From Sporomusa silvacetica DSM 10669 (GTDB lineage: Bacteria > Bacillota > Negativicutes > Sporomusales > Sporomusaceae), in contig NZ_LSLK01000059.1 of NCBI RefSeq assembly GCF_002257705.1, positions 310,001 to 374,000 on the forward strand: a DNA stretch of 64,000 bases. The letters are read 5' to 3'. A program made the translations under genes and the position numbers. Within the stretch, counting starts at the first letter, position 1. Each line of letters begins with the position of its first letter. The notes below the pieces were generated by a model. That model ran no database searches. It was not told the DNA's origin and saw only the letters and a list, made by a program, of their open reading frames with translations. Positions 53,916 to 63,083 of the stretch are shown here, in pieces.

Positions 53916-53966
53916 CCCAGATGGAAAGGTTAACTTTCTCTGGATTGAACGACTAAGGCTTATCTT
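53916..53966 (-). repeat. Dispersed structured repeat, truncated copy R5
   Basis: Retains only the TCCAG...CTGGG hairpin part. The CTTGGC stem and the CAGCAGAAG block are deleted between two AAG direct repeats. It sits between the T-box terminator and the Lrp gene. Confidence 0.75.
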
Positions 53967-53991
53967 AGTAAATTAAGGGAGGCAATTACCT

Positions 53992-54483
53992 ATGAAAGAG
54001 TCATTGAAAGAATTATTAGTCCAATTGGAAAAGGACTGTACGCAACCTATTGAACAACTCGCTGCCATGCTCAAAAAATCAAAAGAAGAAGTGGCTGCGC
54101 AAATTAAACAGCTTGAAGATGAAAAAATCATTGTTAAATATCAGCCTATTATCAATTGGGAAAAAGCCGGTGAAGACAAGGTGACTGCCATCATTGATGT
54201 TAGAATCACCCCCCAGCGTGAAGTCGGCTTTGACGCTATTGCCGAACGCATCTACCGTTTCCCTGAGGTGGTTAACCTCTACCTAATGTCCGGCGCCTAT
54301 GATCTAAGCGTTATGGTAGAAGGCCACACCCTCAAAGAGGTATCTAAATTCGTATCTACTAAACTTTCTACCATTGACGGCATTATCAGCACGACCACCC
54401 ACTTTATGCTCAAACCCTACAAATATGCGGGTGTAATTATTAATGATCGGGAAACCGATCACCGGCTGGTGGTGTCGCCATGA
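53992..54483 (+). CDS. Lrp/AsnC family transcriptional regulator
   Basis: A 163-residue regulator. The N-terminus holds the HTH (PIEQLAAMLKKSKEEVAAQI), and the C-terminal part is a ferredoxin-like RAM domain (AIIDVRITPQREVGFDAI ... VNLYLMSGAYDLSVMVEG). GGGAGG lies 8 nt before the ATG. It is translationally coupled to the aminotransferase gene by an ATGA overlap and lies behind the alanine-type T-box, so both genes probably serve alanine homeostasis. Its effector is unknown. Confidence 0.92.
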   Translation: MKESLKELLVQLEKDCTQPIEQLAAMLKKSKEEVAAQIKQLEDEKIIVKYQPIINWEKAGEDKVTAIIDVRITPQREVGFDAIAERIYRFPEVVNLYLMSGAYDLSVMVEGHTLKEVSKFVSTKLSTIDGIISTTTHFMLKPYKYAGVIINDRETDHRLVVSP

Positions 54484-55646
54484 GTTGGGCTGACCGTCTG
54501 TCACCAACTGTTAAAGCAGTACCCCCTTCAGGTATTCGCCGTTTCTTCGACATTGCGGCTGAAATGAAGGGCGTTATCTCGCTAGGTGTCGGCGAACCTG
54601 ACTTTATTACCCCTTGGCATATTCGTGAGAGTTGTGTCCATGGCCTGCATAAGGGCTATACTTCTTATACCTCCAATTACGGTCTGCTTGAACTCAGAGA
54701 GGAAATTGCCCACAGTATCTTCAATGACTATCAGGTCACCTACGATCCGCGCACGGAAGCCCTGGTCACTGTCGGAGTCAGCGAAGCCTTGGATCTGGCT
54801 GTTCGCGCCCTGTTAAGTCCTGGTGATGAAGTACTCATTCCCGAACCCTGTTATGTTTCTTACAAAGCTTGTGTCACGCTGGCTGGCGGCCACCCGGTAC
54901 CGGTCCCAACCACGATGGAGGATGAATTTCGCGTTACCGTGGAGCAATTGGAAAAGCTGGTAACCCCCCGCACCAAAGTCCTCTTAATCGGTTATCCCAA
55001 CAATCCGACAGGCGCTATTATGCCCAAACAGGAATTATCAGCTATTGCCCAATTTGCCAAAAAGCATGACTTAATTGTTATTTCTGATGAAATCTATGCC
55101 TCATTAACCTATGACGGCACCCACACCTGTTTTGCCAGCCTGCCGGAGATGCGTGACCGGACCATTTTGTTAAACGGCTTTTCTAAGGCCTATGCCATGA
55201 CTGGCTGGCGGGTTGGCTATGCCTTAGCTAACCCTGATTTTATTGCGGCTATGAACAAGATCCATCAATACACCATGCTCTGTGCGCCTATCACCGCCCA
55301 GCTGGCGGCCATCGAAGCCCTTCGGCATGGTAAGGATAAAATGGAAAGCATGGTGGCTGAATATAACTGTCGCCGCCAACTCATGCTGAAAGGCTTGCAC
55401 CAGCTTGGTCTCAAATGCTTTGAGCCTAAAGGAGCCTTCTATATCTTTCCTTCCATTAAAGAAACCGGCCTGACCTCGCTAAAGTTTGCCGAAGAACTGT
55501 TAAAAGCCGAAAAAGTGGCTGTAGTTCCTGGTGATGCCTTTGGCGAAAGCGGCGAAGGCTTCATCCGTTGCTCTTATGCTTCCTCGGTTAGTAACCTCTC
55601 GCAAGCACTGGAGAGAATTGATCGTTTTATTAAGCAGTATCAATAG
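54480..55646 (+). CDS. Class I PLP-dependent aminotransferase, probable alanine aminotransferase
   Basis: A 388-residue fold-type I enzyme. Signatures: SLGVGEPDFITP near 38, YPNNPTGAIM near 173, the PLP-Lys segment LLNGFSKAYAMTGWRVGYAL near 240, and FIRCSYASS at the C-terminus. The sequence is of the PatA/AraT/AlaT type, which are promiscuous with pyruvate, aromatic or branched substrates. The upstream GCC T-box makes alanine synthesis from pyruvate the best inference. The ATG overlaps the Lrp stop codon. Confidence 0.9.
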   Translation: MSWADRLSPTVKAVPPSGIRRFFDIAAEMKGVISLGVGEPDFITPWHIRESCVHGLHKGYTSYTSNYGLLELREEIAHSIFNDYQVTYDPRTEALVTVGVSEALDLAVRALLSPGDEVLIPEPCYVSYKACVTLAGGHPVPVPTTMEDEFRVTVEQLEKLVTPRTKVLLIGYPNNPTGAIMPKQELSAIAQFAKKHDLIVISDEIYASLTYDGTHTCFASLPEMRDRTILLNGFSKAYAMTGWRVGYALANPDFIAAMNKIHQYTMLCAPITAQLAAIEALRHGKDKMESMVAEYNCRRQLMLKGLHQLGLKCFEPKGAFYIFPSIKETGLTSLKFAEELLKAEKVAVVPGDAFGESGEGFIRCSYASSVSNLSQALERIDRFIKQYQ

Positions 55647-55667
55647 GGAATTAGGAAGAAAAAATAC

Positions 55668-55718
55668 AAAGGCGGGATTGCTTCACTGCGAGCGCAGTGT
55701 GGCAATCCCGCCTTTTCG
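55668..55718. terminator. Terminator between aminotransferase and MutL-like gene
   Basis: Arms AAAGGCGGGATTGC and GCAATCCCGCCTTT around CACTGCGAGCGCAGTG, with A runs on one side and T on the other; convergent genes on both sides. Confidence 0.85.
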
Positions 55719-55739
55719 ATTAGTAGCCCCGGATAAGCA

Positions 55740-57098
55740 TTAAGCTATTCCCAGACTCTGTTTCATTAAATGCAGCGCTGCCTCAGGATACCGTTCAGCC
55801 AGTAACCCCGCCGCCGCCATAACATAGTGCCTGTCAATAAGTGCCTGGGCATTATGCGGCAATAAATAACCGTTGTTGCGTGGAGCATTAATACTGTTCA
55901 GAATACAATGGCCGACCGGTAATCTCGTCAACGCTCCCCCGGTGCCAATAATCCATTTGACAGCTGTTAGGTCTTTTCCCCTGGCAAGTGTCATTCGTCC
56001 TGTTGGCCCATAAATATACTCTATTGTACCGACATGCCGTTTTATCGCAGTAGTTGCCGCAAGCTCAGTCAAAATTCCCGCAAACTCTTTTTCTGCCATA
56101 GTTACCGGCAACGGTGTGCGCAAATGAGCTAACTGCTCCGGTTGACAGCATAGCTGTTCACACAACCGCTCACAGTCAGTTAGCGCCAATACATTGTCAG
56201 CATTGATATAAACGCCCAAATCACCCTCCACTGTACGTTTAGCTAATGGTTCAGGTGCAATTAACAAGGCGGCAATCTCAGGATCACCTTCTGTTACTGA
56301 ATGTACATCAGTAGTCGCCCCGCCAACGTCTAGAATAACAAGGTCACCAATCTCTTCCCGCAACAAACAGGCAGCTTGCATAACAGCACCCGGCGTGGGA
56401 ATGATGCGTCCACCAACCAAATCGCGGGTTTTGCTCATACCTGGCGCTTCCGTAATATGCTTTTCAAAAACTTCATGAATAACTCGTCGGGTGGGTTCAA
56501 TTTGGAGCTGATCAATTCGGGGATAAACATTGCTAACTGCCTTTACACTAAACCCTTGGTTAGTGAATATTGCACACACTTGTTGCTTTGCAGCAGCATT
56601 GCCTGCATAGACCACCGGTATAGCCGGCGAAAGCCCTGCTGCCAACCTGTTGGCATTATTAATAACAGTTTGCTTTTCGCCATAATCAACCCCACCGGCC
56701 AATAAAATAATATTAGGATTAATTCTGCGAATTTCCTCAAGATCTACTTCACTCAGTTCCCCCGCTGTCACCAGATGAATATTGGCACCGGCTCCCAAAG
56801 CAGCCTCGCGGGCTGCTTTGACTGTCATATCATAAACCAAGCCGTGAACCGTCATGCGTAAGCCCCCAGCTGCACTACTGGAAGCCATCATCTCTCCCCA
56901 CACAACAGGGAACCCTAGTTGTCCTTCCAGCGCGTCAATAGCCTGGGATAATCCAAGTGTGACATCTCCAGCTAATACCGTTGTCGGAGCCTGGCCTTGC
57001 CCGGCCAGCATTGGCACGCCAGCTTTTACGCCGGAAAAAGCACTGACAACAGTCGTCGTACTGCCGATTTCTGCAACAAGCACATCAAACATGCTCAT
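55740..57098 (-). CDS. MutL/GlmL-type ASKHA ATPase, likely reactivating factor for the aminomutase
   Basis: A 452-residue ATPase-fold protein: phosphate-1 motif VAEIGSTTTVVSAF at the start, ILLAGGVDYGEK near 125, phosphate-2 motif VILDVGGATTDVHS near 255. GlmL-like proteins reactivate B12-dependent glutamate mutase; here the gene overlaps the end of oraE by 14 nt, so it most likely maintains the ornithine aminomutase. GGGAGC lies before ATG 57098. The partner is inferred from genomic context. Confidence 0.85.
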   Translation of the reverse strand: MSMFDVLVAEIGSTTTVVSAFSGVKAGVPMLAGQGQAPTTVLAGDVTLGLSQAIDALEGQLGFPVVWGEMMASSSAAGGLRMTVHGLVYDMTVKAAREAALGAGANIHLVTAGELSEVDLEEIRRINPNIILLAGGVDYGEKQTVINNANRLAAGLSPAIPVVYAGNAAAKQQVCAIFTNQGFSVKAVSNVYPRIDQLQIEPTRRVIHEVFEKHITEAPGMSKTRDLVGGRIIPTPGAVMQAACLLREEIGDLVILDVGGATTDVHSVTEGDPEIAALLIAPEPLAKRTVEGDLGVYINADNVLALTDCERLCEQLCCQPEQLAHLRTPLPVTMAEKEFAGILTELAATTAIKRHVGTIEYIYGPTGRMTLARGKDLTAVKWIIGTGGALTRLPVGHCILNSINAPRNNGYLLPHNAQALIDRHYVMAAAGLLAERYPEAALHLMKQSLGIA

Positions 57099-59295
57099 TA
57101 TTATCGCTCCCTAGTTCTTTATGCCGTTTTACCAGCAAACTGGCAACATGCACACCCTTGGTACCCCGACCAAAACCTGCGTCCATTCCTTCCGCAACAG
57201 CTAGTTCGTTAGTTACTTGTGTACCGCCACAAACGACAATCAGCTTATCTCTAATCCCCCTTTCCTGACAGTACTGATGTAACCGCCGCATATTGAGCCG
57301 GTGAATATCCGCATGAGATATAACAGTGCTTGCCAAGACAGCATCGGCACCAAGCTCAATAGCTGCGTCAGCCAGTTTTTCCACAGGCACAGAGGTTCCC
57401 AGGTAGTGGCACTCTATACCAAATCTTTCGATACCACCGTGCTTTATATCCAATATTTCGCGCAAACCCACTGAGTGTTCATCTTCGCCAACGGTGGCAG
57501 CCACTATTTTAAATTTGTGATCGACAACATACTGCCTGATTGCATCTTCGGTTAATGTTTCCGCCACTGGAGGTATCACCAGTTCTGCCGGATTAATAGC
57601 AAAAGGAATGCGGCCCTTGACTTCCACCAAAGTACCTTCGGCAGGATGCATAATTTGTTTATGAATGACCTCAACATCCTCAAACCCCATCCGCTCACCA
57701 ATGCTTTTGGCAGCAAACTCAGCCACCCGCTCGGCAGCTGGCAAAAACATAGTCATACATACAATGCCATCGCCATGCCATTGAACTTCAGGCTGCAACA
57801 GACCCTGACGCCGCCCTACCTCCTGTTCAGCCATTCGGCAGTGCACATTGTCCTCCTTATCCAATTCATCAATCCAGACTATTTTATCCGGGCTGCACAA
57901 GGTACAATCGCCAATCAACTCGCAAGCCTTGGTCACACCTGCAGGCAATGCATTGTAGCCAAAATGATCGCACACTGGTGCCATATAGTCGATATCCCGC
58001 GGTACAATAGTACCAACACCTACCCCACCGTTGATCTGGCGGGCAATTCCATCGCCATTGCGTTCGGGATACATACCAGAATCAACAAAAAAACTTTGGC
58101 TGACTGCTGAAAAATAACCGCCAGCAGCAATAATTTCTTCCATAAATAAGCAGGCGCGTTCCTTTAATTCGCGAACTTTAACGCCCAATTCGCCGTCGAA
58201 ATTCAAACTGACCATATTCAGCAAACCATCAAGTCCAAGTAAAGCCTGTTTTGCTGTGTTAACTCCGTGGATATTATTATAATGCCAGGGAACATTTCTA
58301 CCTTCATCAGGAGTAATGGTGCTCTGAATATCGGCACTGGTCAACCGTGACAACAAGGCGTTGAGTACATGAGTAACGGTTACTTCCCTGGTACACGACT
58401 CCATATATTTGGTATTCATCTGCGCCCTGAATCTAAAACCTTCAAACAACTGGCGCAAAGCAACAGCATAGGGCAAATCAAGACTAATACAGGGAGCCGG
58501 CGGTGAAGTGGGCGGCACTGTTGATAAGCAAATCTTATCTTTGGGCATACCAACCATAATTGAGTATTGACAATTAATAGCATGTTGTACCATAAGCTCA
58601 GGCATGACCTTCCAAGCTTCCCTTGCCGTAGCATTGGCATTATGCGCCCCGTCAATCTGCGCCATGCCGGCAGCTGCCATAATCTGTTTAGCAACTGCCG
58701 CATCTACAAAGGAACGGTGCATATTGACATTCCTGTACAGTACATTGTACTGCGGATCCTGATGCGCACCATTTACCCCTTCTTCAGCAAGCAGTACCGC
58801 CACCTCTGGACCGGCTACCCCACTCACATAGGAATGAAAGTTAATTGGTCTGCCAACCTCATCCTCAATCCAATCAAGCGCCTTGCGGGTAGCCCGCAGC
58901 TGTTTACGGGTTATGGGCACACCGCCAACGCCTTCGGGAGTACCCTCAATAAGCCCGTCAAAATGGCTTTGGCCTGCGGTGCGAATAACCATGATATGAT
59001 CAGCACCATGCCAAGCGGCCATCCGCATCCTGCGAATATCATCTTCAAATCGGCCGGACGCGATTTCGGTAGTTATCACGCAATCAGGCTGCGGATCAAT
59101 GCTGTTAAAATACTTGGCAGCTGGCAATGGGCAGGATTGCTTGAGCGGTTCTGAAACCTGGTTATAAGTAAAAGGTCCCAGCTCTCTGGTACCCGGACGA
59201 CTGCGCCATGTCCAGCCTTTACGACGGGGACGATAACTCTGTAAGTCTGTCAATAAATTGTTTAGATTTAATTTTTCATCAACCTCAAGCGTCAT
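57085..59295 (-). CDS. oraE: D-ornithine 4,5-aminomutase large subunit
   Basis: A 736-residue adenosylcobalamin- and PLP-dependent subunit. The ATG ending at 59295 is chosen because GGGAGGGG stands 7 nt upstream and it lies just after the oraS stop; the 53-residue extension would overlap oraS. The B12-binding DxHxxG motif reads DEHSVGL near residue 660, and the TIM-barrel PLP domain precedes it (residues about 40-570). With OraS it moves the terminal amino group of D-ornithine to C4, giving (2R,4S)-2,4-diaminopentanoate. Confidence 0.93.
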   Translation of the reverse strand: MTLEVDEKLNLNNLLTDLQSYRPRRKGWTWRSRPGTRELGPFTYNQVSEPLKQSCPLPAAKYFNSIDPQPDCVITTEIASGRFEDDIRRMRMAAWHGADHIMVIRTAGQSHFDGLIEGTPEGVGGVPITRKQLRATRKALDWIEDEVGRPINFHSYVSGVAGPEVAVLLAEEGVNGAHQDPQYNVLYRNVNMHRSFVDAAVAKQIMAAAGMAQIDGAHNANATAREAWKVMPELMVQHAINCQYSIMVGMPKDKICLSTVPPTSPPAPCISLDLPYAVALRQLFEGFRFRAQMNTKYMESCTREVTVTHVLNALLSRLTSADIQSTITPDEGRNVPWHYNNIHGVNTAKQALLGLDGLLNMVSLNFDGELGVKVRELKERACLFMEEIIAAGGYFSAVSQSFFVDSGMYPERNGDGIARQINGGVGVGTIVPRDIDYMAPVCDHFGYNALPAGVTKACELIGDCTLCSPDKIVWIDELDKEDNVHCRMAEQEVGRRQGLLQPEVQWHGDGIVCMTMFLPAAERVAEFAAKSIGERMGFEDVEVIHKQIMHPAEGTLVEVKGRIPFAINPAELVIPPVAETLTEDAIRQYVVDHKFKIVAATVGEDEHSVGLREILDIKHGGIERFGIECHYLGTSVPVEKLADAAIELGADAVLASTVISHADIHRLNMRRLHQYCQERGIRDKLIVVCGGTQVTNELAVAEGMDAGFGRGTKGVHVASLLVKRHKELGSDNNEHV

Positions 59296-59297
59296 GA

Positions 59298-59663
59298 TCA
59301 TTCCCCTCCCATTTGCCAAAATTCCTGCAGACGATCCCAGCCTGCACCTTGTGCCAGATGTCTTCCCGCCTCCAAATAAGCTATGTTTTCCAGTTGTGCA
59401 AGCCGCCATACGGCATGACCTGCTCCTTTGCCCAGCATTCCTTTTTCTACACACTTATCAATAATTTCTTTGGCTTGTATGCTGGAAAATCCCATGCGCA
59501 ACAACACAGAGCGCTCAACAGAAGGCGAAGTATAGGTACGGGCTAATTCCACTAATGGCTGAACTACTTGCTCGGTTAACTGCCAAAACCGTTCTTTCAG
59601 TTCTGCGTCAGATAACGCAGCCAGCTGTACACGCCGTTCCGGAAAATCATCTTGTCTTTGCAT
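59298..59663 (-). CDS. oraS: D-ornithine 4,5-aminomutase small subunit
   Basis: A 121-residue protein, the expected length for OraS, beginning MQRQDDFPERR and containing RSVLLRMGFSSIQAKEIID and GKGAGHAVWRLAQ. The longer frame to 59696 is rejected: its codons would read through AGGAGGTGA, which is the ribosome-binding site for this start. That site is 21 nt from the ATG, but a CCGGG-GATT-CCCGG hairpin (59669-59682) in between shortens the effective distance to about 7 nt. It is co-transcribed with ortB upstream and oraE downstream. Confidence 0.93.
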   Translation of the reverse strand: MQRQDDFPERRVQLAALSDAELKERFWQLTEQVVQPLVELARTYTSPSVERSVLLRMGFSSIQAKEIIDKCVEKGMLGKGAGHAVWRLAQLENIAYLEAGRHLAQGAGWDRLQEFWQMGGE

Positions 59664-59668
59664 ATAAT

Positions 59669-59692
59669 CCGGGAATCCCCGGTTCACCTCCT
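59669..59692 (-). promoter_or_regulatory. Hairpin-spaced ribosome-binding site of oraS
   Basis: AGGAGGTGA followed by AA, the 14-nt hairpin CCGGGGATTCCCGG and ATTAT before ATG. The hairpin must form for normal Shine-Dalgarno spacing. Confidence 0.6.
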
Positions 59693-59704
59693 GCATATTT
59701 TTTG

Positions 59705-61117
59705 TTATTTTTCACTCATTATCTGATTGGCTAACTCTTCAACAGCCGCAGGCAAAAGCCTGGTCTCCTGCGCTAAAAACTCAATATCTGCCAGATTAGG
59801 CCGCAGATTCTGGCTCAAAGCATTACGGATATAGGAATACCGCATTTTATCAAGGTCAATATCCTTAACAGATATTTGGCCAGGATTTTCAGGAATAACA
59901 ATGGTTTTACCTGGTACGTTATCTGTCGGCATCCCACGCCGGACGGTAATACCGTTTGCTTTAGCAAACGTCAGTTGCGGCGATGGATGTTTTCCCGCCC
60001 CTGTGTATTCGGTCTCCTGCACCACAATAACTTCCTCCTGACTCATTTGCTTAGCCAAAGCAATGGCAGCTGCCAGTGAAGTGTTACCTGCCGGACCACG
60101 CTCAATACCTTCCAAGGCAGCTAGCATTTCCGTAACATAAAATACCTCACCCTGGGTAACAGTGACATAACGATCCAAATAACGGAGCGACCGTGCGGCA
60201 TTGCGAGGTACATCAACCCGGTCAGGATTAGTAGCAAAGGGAACTCCGAAACCAGTATGCCCGGTTGTGAATGACTTGCGGTTAAAATCATTGTCACTAG
60301 CCATATGCAGCCCGGACAAATCAACACTGGCACCAATAACTTTTGTCTTATCACAGCCTGCATGCCGCAGTCCCCGGGCAGTACCTGTGACATTACCCCC
60401 ACCGGCATGAGTGACAACCACAGCATCAGGATAACATCCGACATACTGTTTCGTTTGCTCAGCAACTTCCTTGCCTAAGGTTTCGATACCTGCAATGCTA
60501 AAAGGCGTATACAGCGATGCATTAAAGAATCCGGTCTCCTCTAATACCAAAAGAAACATATAAAACAATTCAGGCCCTACTGATAATTGTAATACTTCTG
60601 CTCCATAGGCCTCACAGGCCCGCCCCTTTTCCATGATTTCCGGCTGACAAACACCTCTGCTGTCAAAAACCTCTTGAATGATAATGCTGCTAAGATTTCG
60701 CATAGCTGCCTGTGAGGCTATGGCAGCACCAAAGTTCCCACTGGTAGCAGCGATGACTCCGGGATAACCATGCTTACAAGCATGGTATACCGATACTGAC
60801 GCCCGGCGGGCTTTGAAACTACCTGAAGGATTGGCAGCTTCATCCTTGAGAAAAATTCTCGCTCCCTTACCCTGAGGTGCTATCTGCCTAACAAGCCTCG
60901 TAATATTTTTCAGTTCAATTAGCGGCGTTGCACCGATAGCAGTCTCTTTCTGAATCGCAGCAACCTCTGCAATATCATAAGCCGCCTGGCGCATCATTTT
61001 TTCATAGTCAAAAGCAATACTGCCGCTTTCAAATTCACAATAGTCAATAGTAGTGGCGCGCCGGATAATCTCCGGCCTGCGGGCCATAACTGCCTGATAA
61101 CTTGTGTCACGCATCAT
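59705..61117 (-). CDS. ortB: 2-amino-4-oxopentanoate thiolase, large PLP subunit
   Basis: A 470-residue fold-type II PLP protein. The lysine motif is NPSGSFKARRASVSVYHAC and the phosphate loop ATSGNFGAAIASQ; the middle contains VVTHAGGGNVTGTARGL. Together with OrtA it cleaves 2-amino-4-oxopentanoate with CoA to alanine and acetyl-CoA. The stop-start overlap with ortA and direct junction to oraS show one operon. Confidence 0.92.
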   Translation of the reverse strand: MMRDTSYQAVMARRPEIIRRATTIDYCEFESGSIAFDYEKMMRQAAYDIAEVAAIQKETAIGATPLIELKNITRLVRQIAPQGKGARIFLKDEAANPSGSFKARRASVSVYHACKHGYPGVIAATSGNFGAAIASQAAMRNLSSIIIQEVFDSRGVCQPEIMEKGRACEAYGAEVLQLSVGPELFYMFLLVLEETGFFNASLYTPFSIAGIETLGKEVAEQTKQYVGCYPDAVVVTHAGGGNVTGTARGLRHAGCDKTKVIGASVDLSGLHMASDNDFNRKSFTTGHTGFGVPFATNPDRVDVPRNAARSLRYLDRYVTVTQGEVFYVTEMLAALEGIERGPAGNTSLAAAIALAKQMSQEEVIVVQETEYTGAGKHPSPQLTFAKANGITVRRGMPTDNVPGKTIVIPENPGQISVKDIDLDKMRYSYIRNALSQNLRPNLADIEFLAQETRLLPAAVEELANQIMSEK

Positions 61118-61418
61118 GTTCCCCCCTCAGCAGGCCCCGCAATTCTCCAGCAATAGTGATTAATTCCGGTTGCGGCAGGCCATAATCTACGCCATAAGCA
61201 GGATTTATTGCTACCAGCTTACCGGATAGCTGCCTTCTGGCCAAAGTACAAATAGCGACTTGCTGTCCTATCTGCGCCTGTTCATCTAGTAAAAAACCTT
61301 TGACCTTTAATTCCAATGGCACCTGCATTGTTTCTGGCGGTACTTGCGGTGCCCGTTCCCCAGCCGGCAAAACAACCTGATAGATTTGTACCCAATCTCC
61401 CTGCCGTGCATAAGCCAA
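61107..61418 (-). CDS. ortA: 2-amino-4-oxopentanoate thiolase, small subunit
   Basis: A 103-residue protein with the OrtA pattern: start QGDWVQIYQVVLPAGERAP, LKVKGFLLDEQAQIG and NPAYGVDYGLPQPELITIA. It is required with OrtB for the thiolase and overlaps the ortB start by 11 nt. Confidence 0.9.
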   Translation of the reverse strand: MAYARQGDWVQIYQVVLPAGERAPQVPPETMQVPLELKVKGFLLDEQAQIGQQVAICTLARRQLSGKLVAINPAYGVDYGLPQPELITIAGELRGLLRGEHDA

Positions 61419-61461
61419 AATGCTCTCCTCCCTTAGAAATCATACTATTTTTAACCTATTT

Positions 61462-62886
61462 TTACCCGTTTGTGATCTGGTCTTTCCTAGCTGCCCTTTT
61501 CGGCGCCAGTACCACGTAATAATAGATCATGACCACAATAATAAATGGTATCCCTGCATAAATTGCAATTCGCTGATTGTCATCAAACCATAGTCCAATG
61601 ACAATAATCAAGTTAAGGAAAAAACCTAAAGCGGGGACTAACGGGAACAGTGGTGTCCGGTATTTTAAATTACTCACCTTACCGCCGCTGTTGATAAATT
61701 CCTTTCTGAAGAAAAACTGCGATGCGCAAATGCCCATCCAACCAAGTACTCCGGCTAAACCACAGATAGAGATAAGCCATAGATATACACTATCAGCAGC
61801 ATACACACTGCAAAGCAGCGATACTCCTGACACAGCCATTGTCAAAATCAAAGCGTTCATCGGTATCTGATATTTATTCAATTTGCCTAAAGCCTCAGGC
61901 GCCATTCCGCCTTTCGCCATTGCCCACAAAATCCGAGTAGCACTGTATGCCCAGGAATTTCCACAGGAAAGTGCTGAGGTAATAACAACAAGGGTCATAA
62001 TCGTATAAGCACCCGGAATACCGGCATACTGGAAAACCTCGGCAAAGATACTCTCTTTAACCCCGGCTTCTTGCCACGGGACAATTGCAGCAACCACCAT
62101 AATTGACAAAACATAGAACAGCAACGTGCGGACAGCAGTAGCGTTAATGGCCTTCGGAATGGTTTTTTCCGGTTTTTCACTTTCACCGGCGGCAATCCCA
62201 ATAATCTCTGTACCATTGAATGCAAAAGCCACTGTCAGCATAGCCAGCAAAATAGCCCCAACACCATTAGGAAATAACCCATCAGCAAAATAATTGCTGA
62301 TACCAATTGGACTGTGCCCGCCTATCGTCCCCGTCATCGCCAAGCATCCGGTGATAATACAGGCTACAATTGCGACTACCTTAATACCAGCAAACCAGAA
62401 CTCTGATTCACCGAACGTTCCTACCCGCAGCGAGTTTAGTCCAAACAATATAACACCAAAGCCAAGTACCCATACCCACTCAGATACTCCTGTTAGATTA
62501 TTCAGCAGCATTCCGGCTGCGACCAAATCAATACCAATAGTCGTTGCCCCGTTTAACCAGAATAACCAGCCTAACAGATAGCCTATCGACGGCGAGATAA
62601 AGGTACTTGCATAGGTTTGAAAGGACCCGGCGATAGGCATAGCCACAGCCAATTCACCCAGGCAGAGCATAACCATATACATGATAAAACCGCCAATAGC
62701 ATAGGCAACAACAGCACCACCAGGACCGGCCTGATTAATTGTAGACCCCGAAGCTAGAAACAACCCGGTACCAATAACACCGCCTAAAGTAATCATAAAC
62801 AGGTGTCGGCTTTTCATTCCTCGATCTAGACCAGACTGCTGGGACACCACACCGTTGACCTTATCATCAAAATGACTACCCTCCAT
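61462..62886 (-). CDS. Amino acid permease (APC/AAT family) of the ornithine locus
   Basis: A 474-residue APC-superfamily transporter with twelve hydrophobic segments. It begins with the family start SRHLFMITLGGVIGTGLFLASG (unwound GxG region of TM1) and has FWLNGATTIGIDLVAAG and AFNGTEIIGIAAGESEKP, typical of AAT-type basic or neutral amino acid permeases. The ATG ending at 62886 has GAGGTG 9 nt upstream; a GTG four codons earlier is possible. The neighbours suggest that it imports ornithine or exports alanine; the substrate is inferred. Confidence 0.9.
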   Translation of the reverse strand: MEGSHFDDKVNGVVSQQSGLDRGMKSRHLFMITLGGVIGTGLFLASGSTINQAGPGGAVVAYAIGGFIMYMVMLCLGELAVAMPIAGSFQTYASTFISPSIGYLLGWLFWLNGATTIGIDLVAAGMLLNNLTGVSEWVWVLGFGVILFGLNSLRVGTFGESEFWFAGIKVVAIVACIITGCLAMTGTIGGHSPIGISNYFADGLFPNGVGAILLAMLTVAFAFNGTEIIGIAAGESEKPEKTIPKAINATAVRTLLFYVLSIMVVAAIVPWQEAGVKESIFAEVFQYAGIPGAYTIMTLVVITSALSCGNSWAYSATRILWAMAKGGMAPEALGKLNKYQIPMNALILTMAVSGVSLLCSVYAADSVYLWLISICGLAGVLGWMGICASQFFFRKEFINSGGKVSNLKYRTPLFPLVPALGFFLNLIIVIGLWFDDNQRIAIYAGIPFIIVVMIYYYVVLAPKRAARKDQITNG

Positions 62887-63083
62887 AAGAAAATCCACCT
62901 CACTTAACGGATTACTTGATAAACCAAGACATATCTGCGTTCATACCATATCGAACCAATGATACCTCATTTTGTTTATCTATTATTTTACGGTAACGAT
63001 GGTCGAAGGTTTTGTGAGTGTCACCAGCAATGTCCAATTACTTAAGCTATTACCCTTATAATTTTTTATTTAATTGCTAGTGC
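62887..63083. other. Intergenic region between permease and ord
   Basis: About 200 bp of AT-rich DNA, no gene or clear riboswitch. A promoter or attenuator for the permease may lie here, but I could not identify one. Confidence 0.4.

Noticed and set aside
59296..59454. 53-residue N-terminal extension of oraE
   Set aside because: It overlaps oraS in another frame and has low-complexity Arg/Cys/Gly composition; ATG 59295 has a strong ribosome-binding site.
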